Shown: piece by piece, positions 5,685 through 14,278 of the stretch
Numbering within the stretch: position 1 is the first letter of the stretch
How the letters are laid out: the number at the start of each line of letters is the position of its first letter
Assembly: GCA_050486105.1 (NCBI GenBank)
Contig: JBJHCR010000118.1
Coordinates: forward strand, 1 to 16,688
Source of the DNA: JAEXNA01 sp050486105
GTDB taxonomy: Bacteria; Vulcanimicrobiota; Xenobia; Xenobiales; JADMJV01
Length of the DNA stretch: 16,688 bases
Direction: 5' to 3'
The notes under the pieces: generated by a model
Database searches by the model: none
Told to the model about the DNA's origin: nothing
What the model saw: only the letters and a program-made list of their open reading frames with translations
Translations under genes and position numbers: made by a program

Positions 5685-5725
5685 AACCTTACACTCCAAA
5701 TCTTAGAACCTTACACTCCAAATCT
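5682..5725 (+). repeat. 22-bp perfect tandem duplication beginning at a stop codon
   Basis: The 22 bases at 5682-5703, which begin with the TAG stop of paralog 2, are repeated exactly at 5704-5725. The unit contains ccttacactccaaatct. The terminator begins two bases later. This looks like a recent local duplication in the 3' untranslated region. Confidence 0.95.
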
Positions 5726-5727
5726 GG

Positions 5728-5753
5728 AAAAAGCTCGCATTGCGGGCTTTTTT
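5728..5753 (+). terminator. Intrinsic terminator of paralog 2
   Basis: aaaaagctcgc (5728-5738) pairs with gcgggcttttt (5742-5752) around the loop att, with one T-G wobble, and a T-run ends at 5753. It separates the paralog from the macroglobulin operon and shows that the ATG at 5740, inside this stem, is not a real start. Confidence 0.88.
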
Positions 5754-5880
5754 GCATTCCAGGCAGTCCATAGGCATGGACCGCCTGTCCTATAGCCACT
5801 CTGAACGAGGAGAGGTGTTTGAATATCTCCCCAACCGGGGATCTCTAAGAATGACCCTTGTCAAGCAGAAAGGCCCCTCC

Positions 5881-8800
5881 ATGTCCCACCCTTCGTCACT
5901 CAAGCCTTCACCTCGAGTTTTCAAGAACTCTATCTTGGGAAGTTTGACCCTTCTGCTGCTGGCCCTCGGCATTTTCGGCTGTCGCCACCATCAGGACACC
6001 ATTCCGCCGGAAATTGCCCGCATCCTCGGACTGGAGATCGACCGTCCTCTGGAGGTGGTCTTCTTCTCCCCTCAAGGTGAGACCGAAACGATCGAACAGT
6101 CGGACGCCATCACCGTGGTTTTCAATCAGCCCATGAAGGAGTTGACGGCCACGTCCTCAGATCTCAGGCGTCCCTTTGAAATCCAGCCCGAGGTCGTGGG
6201 TCGCTTCCGTTGGAAAGGAGCCGCCACCGTCTCCTTTGAGCCTGCCCATCCCCTGCCTTTCGGAACCGAATACACCATCACCGTTCCCGCTGGCTTGAAC
6301 GCTCCCAATGGAGCTACGCTCAAGGAGTCAAAAACCTTCACTTTCAGTACCCCCGCCCCCCGACTGCTGAGATCGCTGCCTGTCAACGGGAATGCTGAAT
6401 GGCCAGGAGGGACCCCCCGCATGTTGAGCTTCAATCAGGCCGTGGCCCCGGAGGTCCTGCAGCCCCAACTTCGGATCCTCGATCAGGGTGGACAGGCCGT
6501 CGATTTCTCGGTGCGCGCAGCCCAAGACAGCGATGCTGAAATCTGGAAGCGACTCGACCAATTCTCCCCCACAGGAAGCGCGAGTTTTGAAGCAGACCGG
6601 ACCCTGGTCGTAGAGACCCAAGAACTGCTGCCGGCAACCCGCTATACCCTAACGATAGCTCCCGGCCTAGAGGGCCTCCAAGGTCCGGTTTCAAGCAGCA
6701 AGGAAACAACAGTAACCTTCACTTCACTAGGCCCCCTCAAGCTTAAGCCCAACCCAGATCTGACTCAGGCTCGAGAGCCCAGCCGTTCCGTGCCTATCGG
6801 CTTCACGACTCGAGTTAACCTGGCCAAGCTCAAAGAGCATCTGAGCGTCAGTCCAGCCGTGGAAATTCCCACGAATTCCTACGATCAGTACGATGACACC
6901 TACGAACATCACTTCTACCTGGACCTGAAGCCCAACAGCCGCTACACCTTCAAGATTGATCCGGAACTCACCGATATATTCGGCCAAACCTTAGGCCAGG
7001 AAACAACCTTCGTGTTGAATACCGGCGACCGAGCCACAGGCCTCCATGTCGCCGACGGTGTCGGGGTCCTGGAAGCCAAAGGCAAGCGTTCCCTACCAGT
7101 GGGGCTCATGAATGTTGATGAACTCACCTACCGGTTGGCGAAGGTCGACCGGGCCCAGGTAGCCCGCATGCTCAACGATTCTTCAGGCACCTGGCTCTGG
7201 GGCAGTGACCCGTACGTGCCTCCTGGGGGCTTTGGAGAGACCAAGGCCCTGAGGCCTGAGAGCAAGAAGAATGAACTCTCCGATTGGCAGTTGGACCTTG
7301 ATCAGGTCTTAGGGGCTTCCAAGCAAGGCTACGTCTACTACCAAATCGAGGCAAAACGAGGAGCCCAAAGCACCCAACGCCGGGGCCTCGTCCAGGTCAC
7401 CAACCTGGCTGCCACCGCCAAATTCTCCTCCGAAAAAATCTTGATCACGGCCACCTCCCTAGACCAAGCGGCCCTTCTTAAGGGTGTCAAAGTTACTGTC
7501 ACCGACCGCCAAGGCCGACCACTTTGGAGTGGAGTAACCGGAGACGACGGTTGTGTCGAAGCCCCAGGTTGGTCCGCCCTGTTGCCTGCTTCCTCCGACA
7601 ACATCTGGGGGGCCAAGCTCAATATCTTCCTGGACAAAGACGGCGATGAGACCTACGTCGAGTATCGAGGTTACGGCACCGCCGGCCTTTGGGAGTTCGA
7701 TATCCCCATTCGCTGGAGCGACTCGGCCCACGATTTCACCGCGTCCATCTACTCCGAACGCGGACTGTACCGCCCAGGCGACGAGGTCCAACTCAAAGGT
7801 GCCGTGCGCGACCGCCAAAACGGAAGCTGGATCATCCCAGACTTCAAGATTATCAACTTTGAAGTCATCAATTCCCGAGACGAAAAATTGACCCAAGGAA
7901 TGGTTGAACTCACCGACTTCGGAACCTTCAACCACAGCGTTTCACTCCCTCCGAATGCTCCCACGGGAACCTATCGCGTCGATTACTCCCTTTCGCCTGA
8001 AGTGGCCAAGAGTAACTCTACCGACGAGCGCTTGTCTGGTCGAACCTTTAGGGTCGAAGATTTCCAACCCGCCCAGTTCGAGGTCAAAGTCACCAGCGAA
8101 ACCCCCAACCCCGTCTTAGGGAGCGAAGTGTCCTTTGAAGCAGAGGCCACCTGGTTGTTCGGAGCCCCCATGGCTGAGCACTCCTTGGAATGGGAGGCCC
8201 GCCTGGAGCCAGCCACCTATGAGAACCCCGATTTCCCCGGCTACGATTTTGGTCCCAGCCCCTCTTTCGAAGAAGAGGACAGAGACACCACTCTCAAGCT
8301 CGGCTCGGCGGTGGACGCCCGCACCGATTCCTCAGGTCGCTTCGCCCACTCACTGGCTCTTGAAGGAGTGCCCTTCAAAGGCGACGCTAAACTTCTCGTA
8401 GATGCCACCGTGACCTCGGAGAGCCGACGTTCCATCACCGGCACCTTGGACATCCCAGTTTCTCGGGGCGAGTTTCGAATCGGAGCCAAGCCCTCCACCC
8501 GCTTTCATCAGGGTCAGAAACCCATCGAGATCGACCTGGTGACCCTGACTGCTTCGGGCAACGCTTTGAGCGGGCAAAAACTGCAAGCGGACTTGGTGCG
8601 TCGGCAGTGGAACTCGGTTCGTAAGACCGACGTGGATGGTCGATTCCGTTGGACCAGTGAGGTGATCGACGAAATCGAAAAAAGTGAAACCCTCAGCAGC
8701 CGCAAGGGCGAGCAGAAGCTGAGTTTCACCCCGGATAACGCTGGGTTGTACCTAGTGCGCATCAGTGGAACCGACAATCGCGGAAATGAGATCATCACCG

Positions 8801-11580
8801 AGACCTCGTTTTATGCCACCGGTTCCTCCTACGTGGCCTGGCAACGCAACGAGAATCAATCCTTCAACCTGGTGGCGGACAAGCCCACCTATCAACCTGG
8901 AGAGACCGCAAAACTCCTGATACAGTCGCCATTTGAGAAGGCTACCGCCCTCATCACCTACGAGCGAGACACCATCTTGTACAGCACGACTGCCACCCTA
9001 GAAGGCAGCGCCCCAGTTCTCGAGGTTCCTATCACCAGCGAACATCTGCCGAATCTCTATGTTTCGGTCATGCTCTTCCGTGGGCGCATAGAGCCCGAAA
9101 CCCCAGATCCGGTTGAAGATGTCGGCAAGCCCGCCTTTGCCATGGGTTATGTGAACCTCCCCGTCTCCCCTGAGGAAAAGCGTCTGAAGATCGCTCTCAC
9201 CACCGACCGACAGGAATATGGTCCTGGCGACGAGGTCACAGTCACGATCAAGGCTACCGATCATCAGAACAAACCGGTGCTCGCAGATCTCAGTCTGGCT
9301 GCGGTGGACCTTGGAGTGCTGAACTTGATCGCCTATCAGACGCCCGACCTCTTCGATGATTTTTATGGCACCATGCCGCTGGCGGTGCGCAGCAACGACA
9401 GTCGAACCCACGTGATCGGGCAGCGGAGCTACGGCACCAAAGGGGAGAATCAGGGTGGCGGCGGCGGCTACCATCCCGGCTTTCGCTCAGATTTTCGCCT
9501 AACAGCCCTGTGGGAGCCTCGCGTTCTCACCGATTCAGCAGGTACCGCAGAAGTCAAATTCACCCTTCCTGATAATCTTTCCACTTTTCGAGTCATGGCC
9601 ACCGGACTCACCAAGGACACCAGTTGCGGATCTGCCGAACTTGAGATCCTCAGCAGCAAGCCGCTGGTCTTGGTGCAATCGGGGGCCAACTTTGCTCGTC
9701 TGGGTGATGAGTTCGAGGTGGGCGTCACCGTCGCCAATCGAAGCGACAAGGACCGCACGGCCAAGGTGGCTCTCGAAGTCGAAGGCTTGTCTATGGGATC
9801 TCCCCCAGCCCAAGATGTGTTCATCAAGGCCGGCCAGGAGCGCGAAGTGCTCTTCTCCCTCAAGGCTGACCCCGAAACCGACAAAGATGGATTGGTCTCG
9901 TTGCGTTACTCTGCTGACATGGGCGAGTACTCAGACCACCTTCAGCTGAAACTCCCGCTGAAAACTCCTACCCAAAGAGTTCATCTGGCTCACTCGGGAA
10001 GCACCATCGAACAGAACCTCACGGTGGGAATCGAAGTTCCCGGAAGCGCCTTACCTGGGAGCGCAACCCTTGAAATGAACCTATCTTCAACTATCCTTAA
10101 TGGACTGGGCGCCAGCCTCCAAGACCTGATAGACTTTCCCTATCAGTGCCTAGAACAACGTCTCTCCCGCATCGAGCCTCTCTTGGCCCATGCCGATCTC
10201 GCTCAGCACCTTGGCCTAGATGAGCAGACCCCAGTTGAGAGCAGGTCCATGGTTCAGAGCAATCTGGATCAAATCGCATCCTACCAAGCTGACGATGGCG
10301 GACTGAAAGTCTGGCCCGGCAGTCAAAGCGTTCACCCCTACCTTACCGCCCGAGCTTTCAGTCTGGCTCACCAAGCTAAAGACCGAGGCTATACAGTTCC
10401 CGATGCTTGGACCTCCAGCGCTCGAGCCTATCTCAAGAAGGTCCTGGACAATCAGGCCCCGGCCGGACTGCCCCTGAACGAGGTCGAGCAGCGAGTGGTT
10501 AAAGCAGCAGCCTTGGAGGCCCTCAGCCGCTCCAACTTTCCCGGAACCCCCTACTTGAACAGCATGCTGGATCAAAGAGAAGGGCTGCCGGTCCTGGGCA
10601 GAGCTTATCTTCTTCAAGCCGCTCATCGACTCAAGGCCCAAGACGCCGTTAAGCTGTTGACCCAGGAGCTGAACAACTCACTGAAGATGGAGAATGCGAC
10701 CGCTTATTTCGAGGCTCCCTCATCCGCTCTCCCGTGGTTGTACTCGGACTCCGTCCGTGACACGGCGGTCGCCTTCGAAGCCTTACTCCTAAGCGAACAG
10801 GCCCCCCCAAACGCTTCGGCTATCGCCACCTGGCTGTTGGAAGCGCGCAACCAGCGAGGGGTTTGGAACAGCACCGCCAGCAATGCTGCGGCCCTGACAG
10901 CCCTGGCGGCCTATGGTCAAAAGTTTGAAGGCCAGCCTGGAGACTTGACCGTCGAGGTGTCCCTGGGCACAGAACCCTTGCTCAAAGCTGATCTGGCTGG
11001 AGCTGAAGTCTTCAAACAATCGACCACCACCGAACTCCAGATTCCCACCAAGACTGATGTTGCCCTGAGAAAATCGGGTGAGGGTCGACTCTACTACAAC
11101 GTTTCGGTGAGCTATCGGGACACCGAACCCAGCCCTCCGGTGGACGAGGGAATGACCGTGCTTCGAGCCATCACCGACCTCGACGGCAAGGCCACCAACC
11201 GACTTCGGGGTGGGGAAGTCTACCGCGTTCAACTGTCGGTTATCGCCCCTGCCGAGCGTCGCTTCGTGGTCTTGGAAGACCCCCTGCCGGCGGGCCTAGT
11301 AGCGGTGCAAACCGACTTTGCCACCGAATCCCAAAAGCTTAGGGATCTGCTCAAAATGGGTCAAAGCACGCACCCCATGACCTTCGATCATTTTGAGATC
11401 GCCGGAGACAGGATCTTGCTCTGTGCTGATGCTCTGTCACCGGGAGAGCATCTCTACGAGTACTTGGTCCGAGCCGACGCCCCCGGAACCTATATCCACC
11501 CGGCAACTCAAGCCGAAGAGATGTACCATCCTGAGGTGTTTGGACGGACCGGGGTCACTCAAGTGCAGATCCGCCCTTGA
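5881..11580 (+). CDS. yfhM: Alpha-2-macroglobulin family lipoprotein (protease trap)
   Basis: An 1899-residue bacterial alpha-2-macroglobulin. It traps attacking proteases in the periplasm: bait cleavage triggers a conformational change and a reactive thioester captures the enzyme. A basic N-region and hydrophobic core lead to IFGC at 31-34, a lipobox-like site, so Cys34 is the likely lipid anchor. N-terminal Ig-like (Big_5/MG) domains follow. The macroglobulin N-domain starts near 620 (YSERGLYRPGDEVQLKG), the bait region spans about 995-1200 and ends in GGGGG, and the core motif region is near 1209 (LWEPRVLTD). The thioester motif is C1423-L-E-Q within PYQCLEQRLSRIEPLL. A helical thioester domain and a C-terminal MG domain complete it. 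It is about 250 residues longer than the E. coli protein. The start is set at 5881 because it gives a clean signal peptide; the frame opens at 5740 inside a terminator. 5851 is an alternative. Ribosome site weak. It is coupled to pbpC. Confidence 0.95.
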   Translation: MSHPSSLKPSPRVFKNSILGSLTLLLLALGIFGCRHHQDTIPPEIARILGLEIDRPLEVVFFSPQGETETIEQSDAITVVFNQPMKELTATSSDLRRPFEIQPEVVGRFRWKGAATVSFEPAHPLPFGTEYTITVPAGLNAPNGATLKESKTFTFSTPAPRLLRSLPVNGNAEWPGGTPRMLSFNQAVAPEVLQPQLRILDQGGQAVDFSVRAAQDSDAEIWKRLDQFSPTGSASFEADRTLVVETQELLPATRYTLTIAPGLEGLQGPVSSSKETTVTFTSLGPLKLKPNPDLTQAREPSRSVPIGFTTRVNLAKLKEHLSVSPAVEIPTNSYDQYDDTYEHHFYLDLKPNSRYTFKIDPELTDIFGQTLGQETTFVLNTGDRATGLHVADGVGVLEAKGKRSLPVGLMNVDELTYRLAKVDRAQVARMLNDSSGTWLWGSDPYVPPGGFGETKALRPESKKNELSDWQLDLDQVLGASKQGYVYYQIEAKRGAQSTQRRGLVQVTNLAATAKFSSEKILITATSLDQAALLKGVKVTVTDRQGRPLWSGVTGDDGCVEAPGWSALLPASSDNIWGAKLNIFLDKDGDETYVEYRGYGTAGLWEFDIPIRWSDSAHDFTASIYSERGLYRPGDEVQLKGAVRDRQNGSWIIPDFKIINFEVINSRDEKLTQGMVELTDFGTFNHSVSLPPNAPTGTYRVDYSLSPEVAKSNSTDERLSGRTFRVEDFQPAQFEVKVTSETPNPVLGSEVSFEAEATWLFGAPMAEHSLEWEARLEPATYENPDFPGYDFGPSPSFEEEDRDTTLKLGSAVDARTDSSGRFAHSLALEGVPFKGDAKLLVDATVTSESRRSITGTLDIPVSRGEFRIGAKPSTRFHQGQKPIEIDLVTLTASGNALSGQKLQADLVRRQWNSVRKTDVDGRFRWTSEVIDEIEKSETLSSRKGEQKLSFTPDNAGLYLVRISGTDNRGNEIITETSFYATGSSYVAWQRNENQSFNLVADKPTYQPGETAKLLIQSPFEKATALITYERDTILYSTTATLEGSAPVLEVPITSEHLPNLYVSVMLFRGRIEPETPDPVEDVGKPAFAMGYVNLPVSPEEKRLKIALTTDRQEYGPGDEVTVTIKATDHQNKPVLADLSLAAVDLGVLNLIAYQTPDLFDDFYGTMPLAVRSNDSRTHVIGQRSYGTKGENQGGGGGYHPGFRSDFRLTALWEPRVLTDSAGTAEVKFTLPDNLSTFRVMATGLTKDTSCGSAELEILSSKPLVLVQSGANFARLGDEFEVGVTVANRSDKDRTAKVALEVEGLSMGSPPAQDVFIKAGQEREVLFSLKADPETDKDGLVSLRYSADMGEYSDHLQLKLPLKTPTQRVHLAHSGSTIEQNLTVGIEVPGSALPGSATLEMNLSSTILNGLGASLQDLIDFPYQCLEQRLSRIEPLLAHADLAQHLGLDEQTPVESRSMVQSNLDQIASYQADDGGLKVWPGSQSVHPYLTARAFSLAHQAKDRGYTVPDAWTSSARAYLKKVLDNQAPAGLPLNEVEQRVVKAAALEALSRSNFPGTPYLNSMLDQREGLPVLGRAYLLQAAHRLKAQDAVKLLTQELNNSLKMENATAYFEAPSSALPWLYSDSVRDTAVAFEALLLSEQAPPNASAIATWLLEARNQRGVWNSTASNAAALTALAAYGQKFEGQPGDLTVEVSLGTEPLLKADLAGAEVFKQSTTTELQIPTKTDVALRKSGEGRLYYNVSVSYRDTEPSPPVDEGMTVLRAITDLDGKATNRLRGGEVYRVQLSVIAPAERRFVVLEDPLPAGLVAVQTDFATESQKLRDLLKMGQSTHPMTFDHFEIAGDRILLCADALSPGEHLYEYLVRADAPGTYIHPATQAEEMYHPEVFGRTGVTQVQIRP

Positions 11581-11597
11581 CCCTGGGAGTGCGGATC

Positions 11598-13913
11598 GTG
11601 GCTCTCCTCAGGCCAGTTAGGGTGAGGATCGCCTTGACTGGCCTCCTGGGTATGCTGGCTTTAGGCTACTGGGCCCTGGCAGCCCCGCTGCCCTCACAAT
11701 ACTGTGATCTCAAAGCCGATATCAGTTTGCATCTGGTGGACCGGTTCGGTGAACCCTTGCGCAGCGAGTCTCGAGAGCGTCCAGGCACGGAGCGATGGAT
11801 TTCTTTGAATGAGATCCCCAAAAATCTACAGACCGCCATTCTTATCGCTGAGGACCGAAGGTTCCGTAGGCACCCAGGCGTGGATCCCTTGGCCATCGCT
11901 CGAGCCGCCAAGCAGAACCTGCAACACCGGCGAGTGGTGTCTGGAGCCTCCACCATCACTCAACAGCTGTTGCGCACCCTGGACCCTGACCCCAACCGGG
12001 TTCGCACCTGGAGTGACAAATTGGCCGAGGCGTCCTGGGCTTTTCGTTTGGAGCGAAGGTTCAGTAAAGACGAAATTCTGGAAGCTTATCTGAATCGGGT
12101 GCCTCTCGGGGGAACGATTTACGGAGTGGAAGAAGCCTCCTCCACGTATTTCGGCAAGCCGTGCAAAGCCCTGTCCTTGGCAGAGTCCGCCATGCTAGCC
12201 GTGCTGATTCGAGGTCCCGGCCTCTTCGATCCTTGGACCGAAGCCGGACAAGCCGAACTCAAGTCCTTCAGCGCCGTTCTCTTAGATCGTATGACAGCCG
12301 AAGGCGCGATCCCCTCGGAAGCCGCCGACCGAGCCAAAGACGAGTCGATGAATTTGGCGACTCGGCTTCGAGACTTTAGAGCGCCCCATTTCTGCGACCT
12401 CATCGCCCCGGAGATAGCCGGTCGCAGGGGAGTGGTGGCCACCACTCTCGATCTCGGCCTGCAACAAACGGTGGAAGGCCTAGTCAGGACTCATCTTGCG
12501 GTTCTGGCCGAAAACCTGGCGGGCAACGCCGCGGTGGTGGTGGCCTCCGTAGAGACCGGAGAAATCCTCGCTTTGGTGGGCTCTGGCGATTTCTATCGAG
12601 ACGGCGATGGTCAGTTCAACGCCGCAGCTTCGGTTCGGCAACCGGGTTCGACCCTCAAGCCATTCACCTATGCTCTGCTCTTGGAACAGACACGGACCCC
12701 TGGAGCTATCCTGCCCGACCTGCCTGTTTTTGAGCGACCGGAGCTTCGAAGCTTCCTGCCTCAAAATTACGACCGTCGCTACCACGGCCCGGTAACTTTG
12801 CGCACCGCCTTGGCCAGCTCCTATAACGTACCGGCCGTCAAGGCCCTGGAAAGGGTCGGAGTCGGCAGCCTACTGACCCTTTTGCAGCGTTGTGGAATCT
12901 CGAGCTTGGACCGTGAGCCGGACTTTTATGGACTCGGGTTGACCCTGGGAGACGGGTCCATCAGTTTGCTGGAGTTGGTGGAGGCCTACCGAGTGTTAGC
13001 CAAGCTCGGTCTTTGGTCGCCCTTGAGAGGAGTGCAAGACCCTCCCGGAGTTCAGGCGATGGTAGTGCCCGAGACTCGGGTGCTGGAACCCGAAATCGCT
13101 TTTTCGATCACCGAGGTCTTGGCGGACCGACAAGCCCGAATTCCGTCATTCGGCACTCCAAACGCTCTGGAACTCCCCTTTCCTTGCGCGGTGAAGACCG
13201 GCACCTCCAAGGGATATCGGGACAATTGGGTCCTAGGGTACACCCCGAAGTATGTGTTAGGGGTTTGGATCGGTAACTCCGACGGCTCCCCCATGCGCCA
13301 GGTCTCAGGCATAACCGGAGCCGGCCCTCTGTTTCGCGATGTGATGCTTTTGCTGGGAGACGGTGGAAGCTTTTCCCGGCCGGACGGTCTTGTTCGAGAG
13401 CTCACCTGCTTACTCTCGGGAGCAAGAGCGGCCCAGCGTTGCCCCAGAACAGCCCAGGAATGGTGGCTGCTCCCTAGGGATTCCTCAACATGCAGCGTTT
13501 GCCGATGGTCCGAAGATGGGGAACCCCGATTCGCTCTGGATCCTTTATATCAGGAATGGGCTTTAGAGCGAGGCCTTCCTCTCTGGGAGCCAAACGAACA
13601 AGGTCCCCGAACCGAGGAGAACTCAAGAGTCGCCGACCTGCAGATCGTCTTCCCCCAGGACCGAGAGACTTATCTCATTGATCCCGATCTCAAGAGAGAG
13701 CATCAGCGGGTGCGAATCCGGTCTGTGGGAGGAATACCTCCCTACCGTTGGCAGGTCAACGAAACCTATCTGGAACACGGTGAAGACGGGAATTCAAATT
13801 CACTCTGGTGGACGCTAAAACCCGGCTTCCACCTTATCGCCATCGAAGACCAAGAGGGGAGCCGGGCTGAAGTTCGCTTGGAGGTCAGGGGGTCGTCCCC
13901 TGACCGCAAGTGA
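11598..13913 (+). CDS. pbpC: Penicillin-binding protein 1C (bifunctional glycosyltransferase/transpeptidase)
   Basis: A 771-residue class A penicillin-binding protein anchored by one N-terminal helix (about 10-30). The glycosyltransferase 51 domain has the catalytic Glu85 in EDRRFRRHPG, then GASTITQQL from 116 and the LERRFSKDEILEAYLNRVPLGG segment. The transpeptidase domain has S351-T-L-K, S408-Y-N and K533-T-G-T, all intact. A PBP1C C-terminal domain covers about 675-765. It polymerises and cross-links peptidoglycan, and in this operon type it is thought to mend the wall after protease or predator damage sensed with the macroglobulin. The frame can open with a TTG at 11577 overlapping the previous stop, but GTG at 11598 has gggag (11585-11589) 8 bases upstream and is preferred. 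The gene starts 17 bases after the macroglobulin stop, so the two are surely co-transcribed. Confidence 0.95.
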   Translation: MALLRPVRVRIALTGLLGMLALGYWALAAPLPSQYCDLKADISLHLVDRFGEPLRSESRERPGTERWISLNEIPKNLQTAILIAEDRRFRRHPGVDPLAIARAAKQNLQHRRVVSGASTITQQLLRTLDPDPNRVRTWSDKLAEASWAFRLERRFSKDEILEAYLNRVPLGGTIYGVEEASSTYFGKPCKALSLAESAMLAVLIRGPGLFDPWTEAGQAELKSFSAVLLDRMTAEGAIPSEAADRAKDESMNLATRLRDFRAPHFCDLIAPEIAGRRGVVATTLDLGLQQTVEGLVRTHLAVLAENLAGNAAVVVASVETGEILALVGSGDFYRDGDGQFNAAASVRQPGSTLKPFTYALLLEQTRTPGAILPDLPVFERPELRSFLPQNYDRRYHGPVTLRTALASSYNVPAVKALERVGVGSLLTLLQRCGISSLDREPDFYGLGLTLGDGSISLLELVEAYRVLAKLGLWSPLRGVQDPPGVQAMVVPETRVLEPEIAFSITEVLADRQARIPSFGTPNALELPFPCAVKTGTSKGYRDNWVLGYTPKYVLGVWIGNSDGSPMRQVSGITGAGPLFRDVMLLLGDGGSFSRPDGLVRELTCLLSGARAAQRCPRTAQEWWLLPRDSSTCSVCRWSEDGEPRFALDPLYQEWALERGLPLWEPNEQGPRTEENSRVADLQIVFPQDRETYLIDPDLKREHQRVRIRSVGGIPPYRWQVNETYLEHGEDGNSNSLWWTLKPGFHLIAIEDQEGSRAEVRLEVRGSSPDRK

Positions 13914-13915
13914 TT

Positions 13916-14185
13916 TTAGGATGCGAGAGCGTGTTGGGTCTGAAGTTCGTAGGTCACGATGCCCGCTTCTTCGTCGACACTCACCGTCTCGACCTCCACC
14001 CCACCTTGGGCCAGCGGTGTTTTCCAAACGTACACTTCAACCCCTTCGCAGACCAACCTGAGCTGTCCGTATTCGCTGCCATGGGCGCGGGAGTGCTGGC
14101 GGATTTCCAAAGCTCTTCGGAAAGCCTCGACTTCAGCCGAGCAGCTGTGGTATCCGAGGTCTCTGGTGTTGAATCGATAGGTCAT
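13916..14185 (-). CDS. Small protein of unknown function
   Basis: An 89-residue soluble protein I do not recognise. It begins MTYRFNTRDLGYHSC and has mixed strand and helix patterns with an acidic C-terminal half (VEVETVSVDEEAGIVTYEL). The coding call rests on a good ribosome site on the minus strand (aaggaga, about 9 bases before the ATG), a normal amino acid mix, and neat packing: its stop is 2 bp from the end of the convergent pbpC gene. It lies 93 bp downstream of the MscS-like gene on the same strand, with a structured leader between. It may be a small binding or regulatory protein, but nothing in the sequence says so. Confidence 0.7.
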   Translation of the reverse strand: MTYRFNTRDLGYHSCSAEVEAFRRALEIRQHSRAHGSEYGQLRLVCEGVEVYVWKTPLAQGGVEVETVSVDEEAGIVTYELQTQHALAS

Positions 14186-14201
14186 GGGGTTCTCTCCTTG
14201 A

Positions 14202-14258
14202 AGTTTCTGAGGTGTTCTCTGTTGTTAAGGGTACTTTAAGGGTCCCGCGTCTCAGAAA
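14202..14258 (-). promoter_or_regulatory. Structured leader with 11-bp-spaced direct repeats
   Basis: gtttctgag (14202-14210) and ctcagaaac (14250-14258) are perfect 9-bp inverted arms with a 39-base interior. On the minus-strand RNA the 3' arm ends just before the ribosome site of the 89-residue protein, so folding could affect its translation. The interior holds two copies of ttaagggt at 14224-14231 and 14235-14242, 11 bp apart. This one-turn spacing is typical of OmpR/PhoB-family response-regulator sites. On the minus strand the cttaa cores resemble the cyanobacterial Pho box, but only two repeats are present. No T-run follows, so it is not an obvious terminator for the upstream channel gene. 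Confidence 0.35.
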
Positions 14259-14278
14259 CGTTAAGAGAAAAATCAAAA

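Noticed and set aside
9008..9484. Long minus-strand frames inside the macroglobulin gene
   Set aside because: The plus-strand protein is a clear family member across this region, so the antisense frames are shadows.
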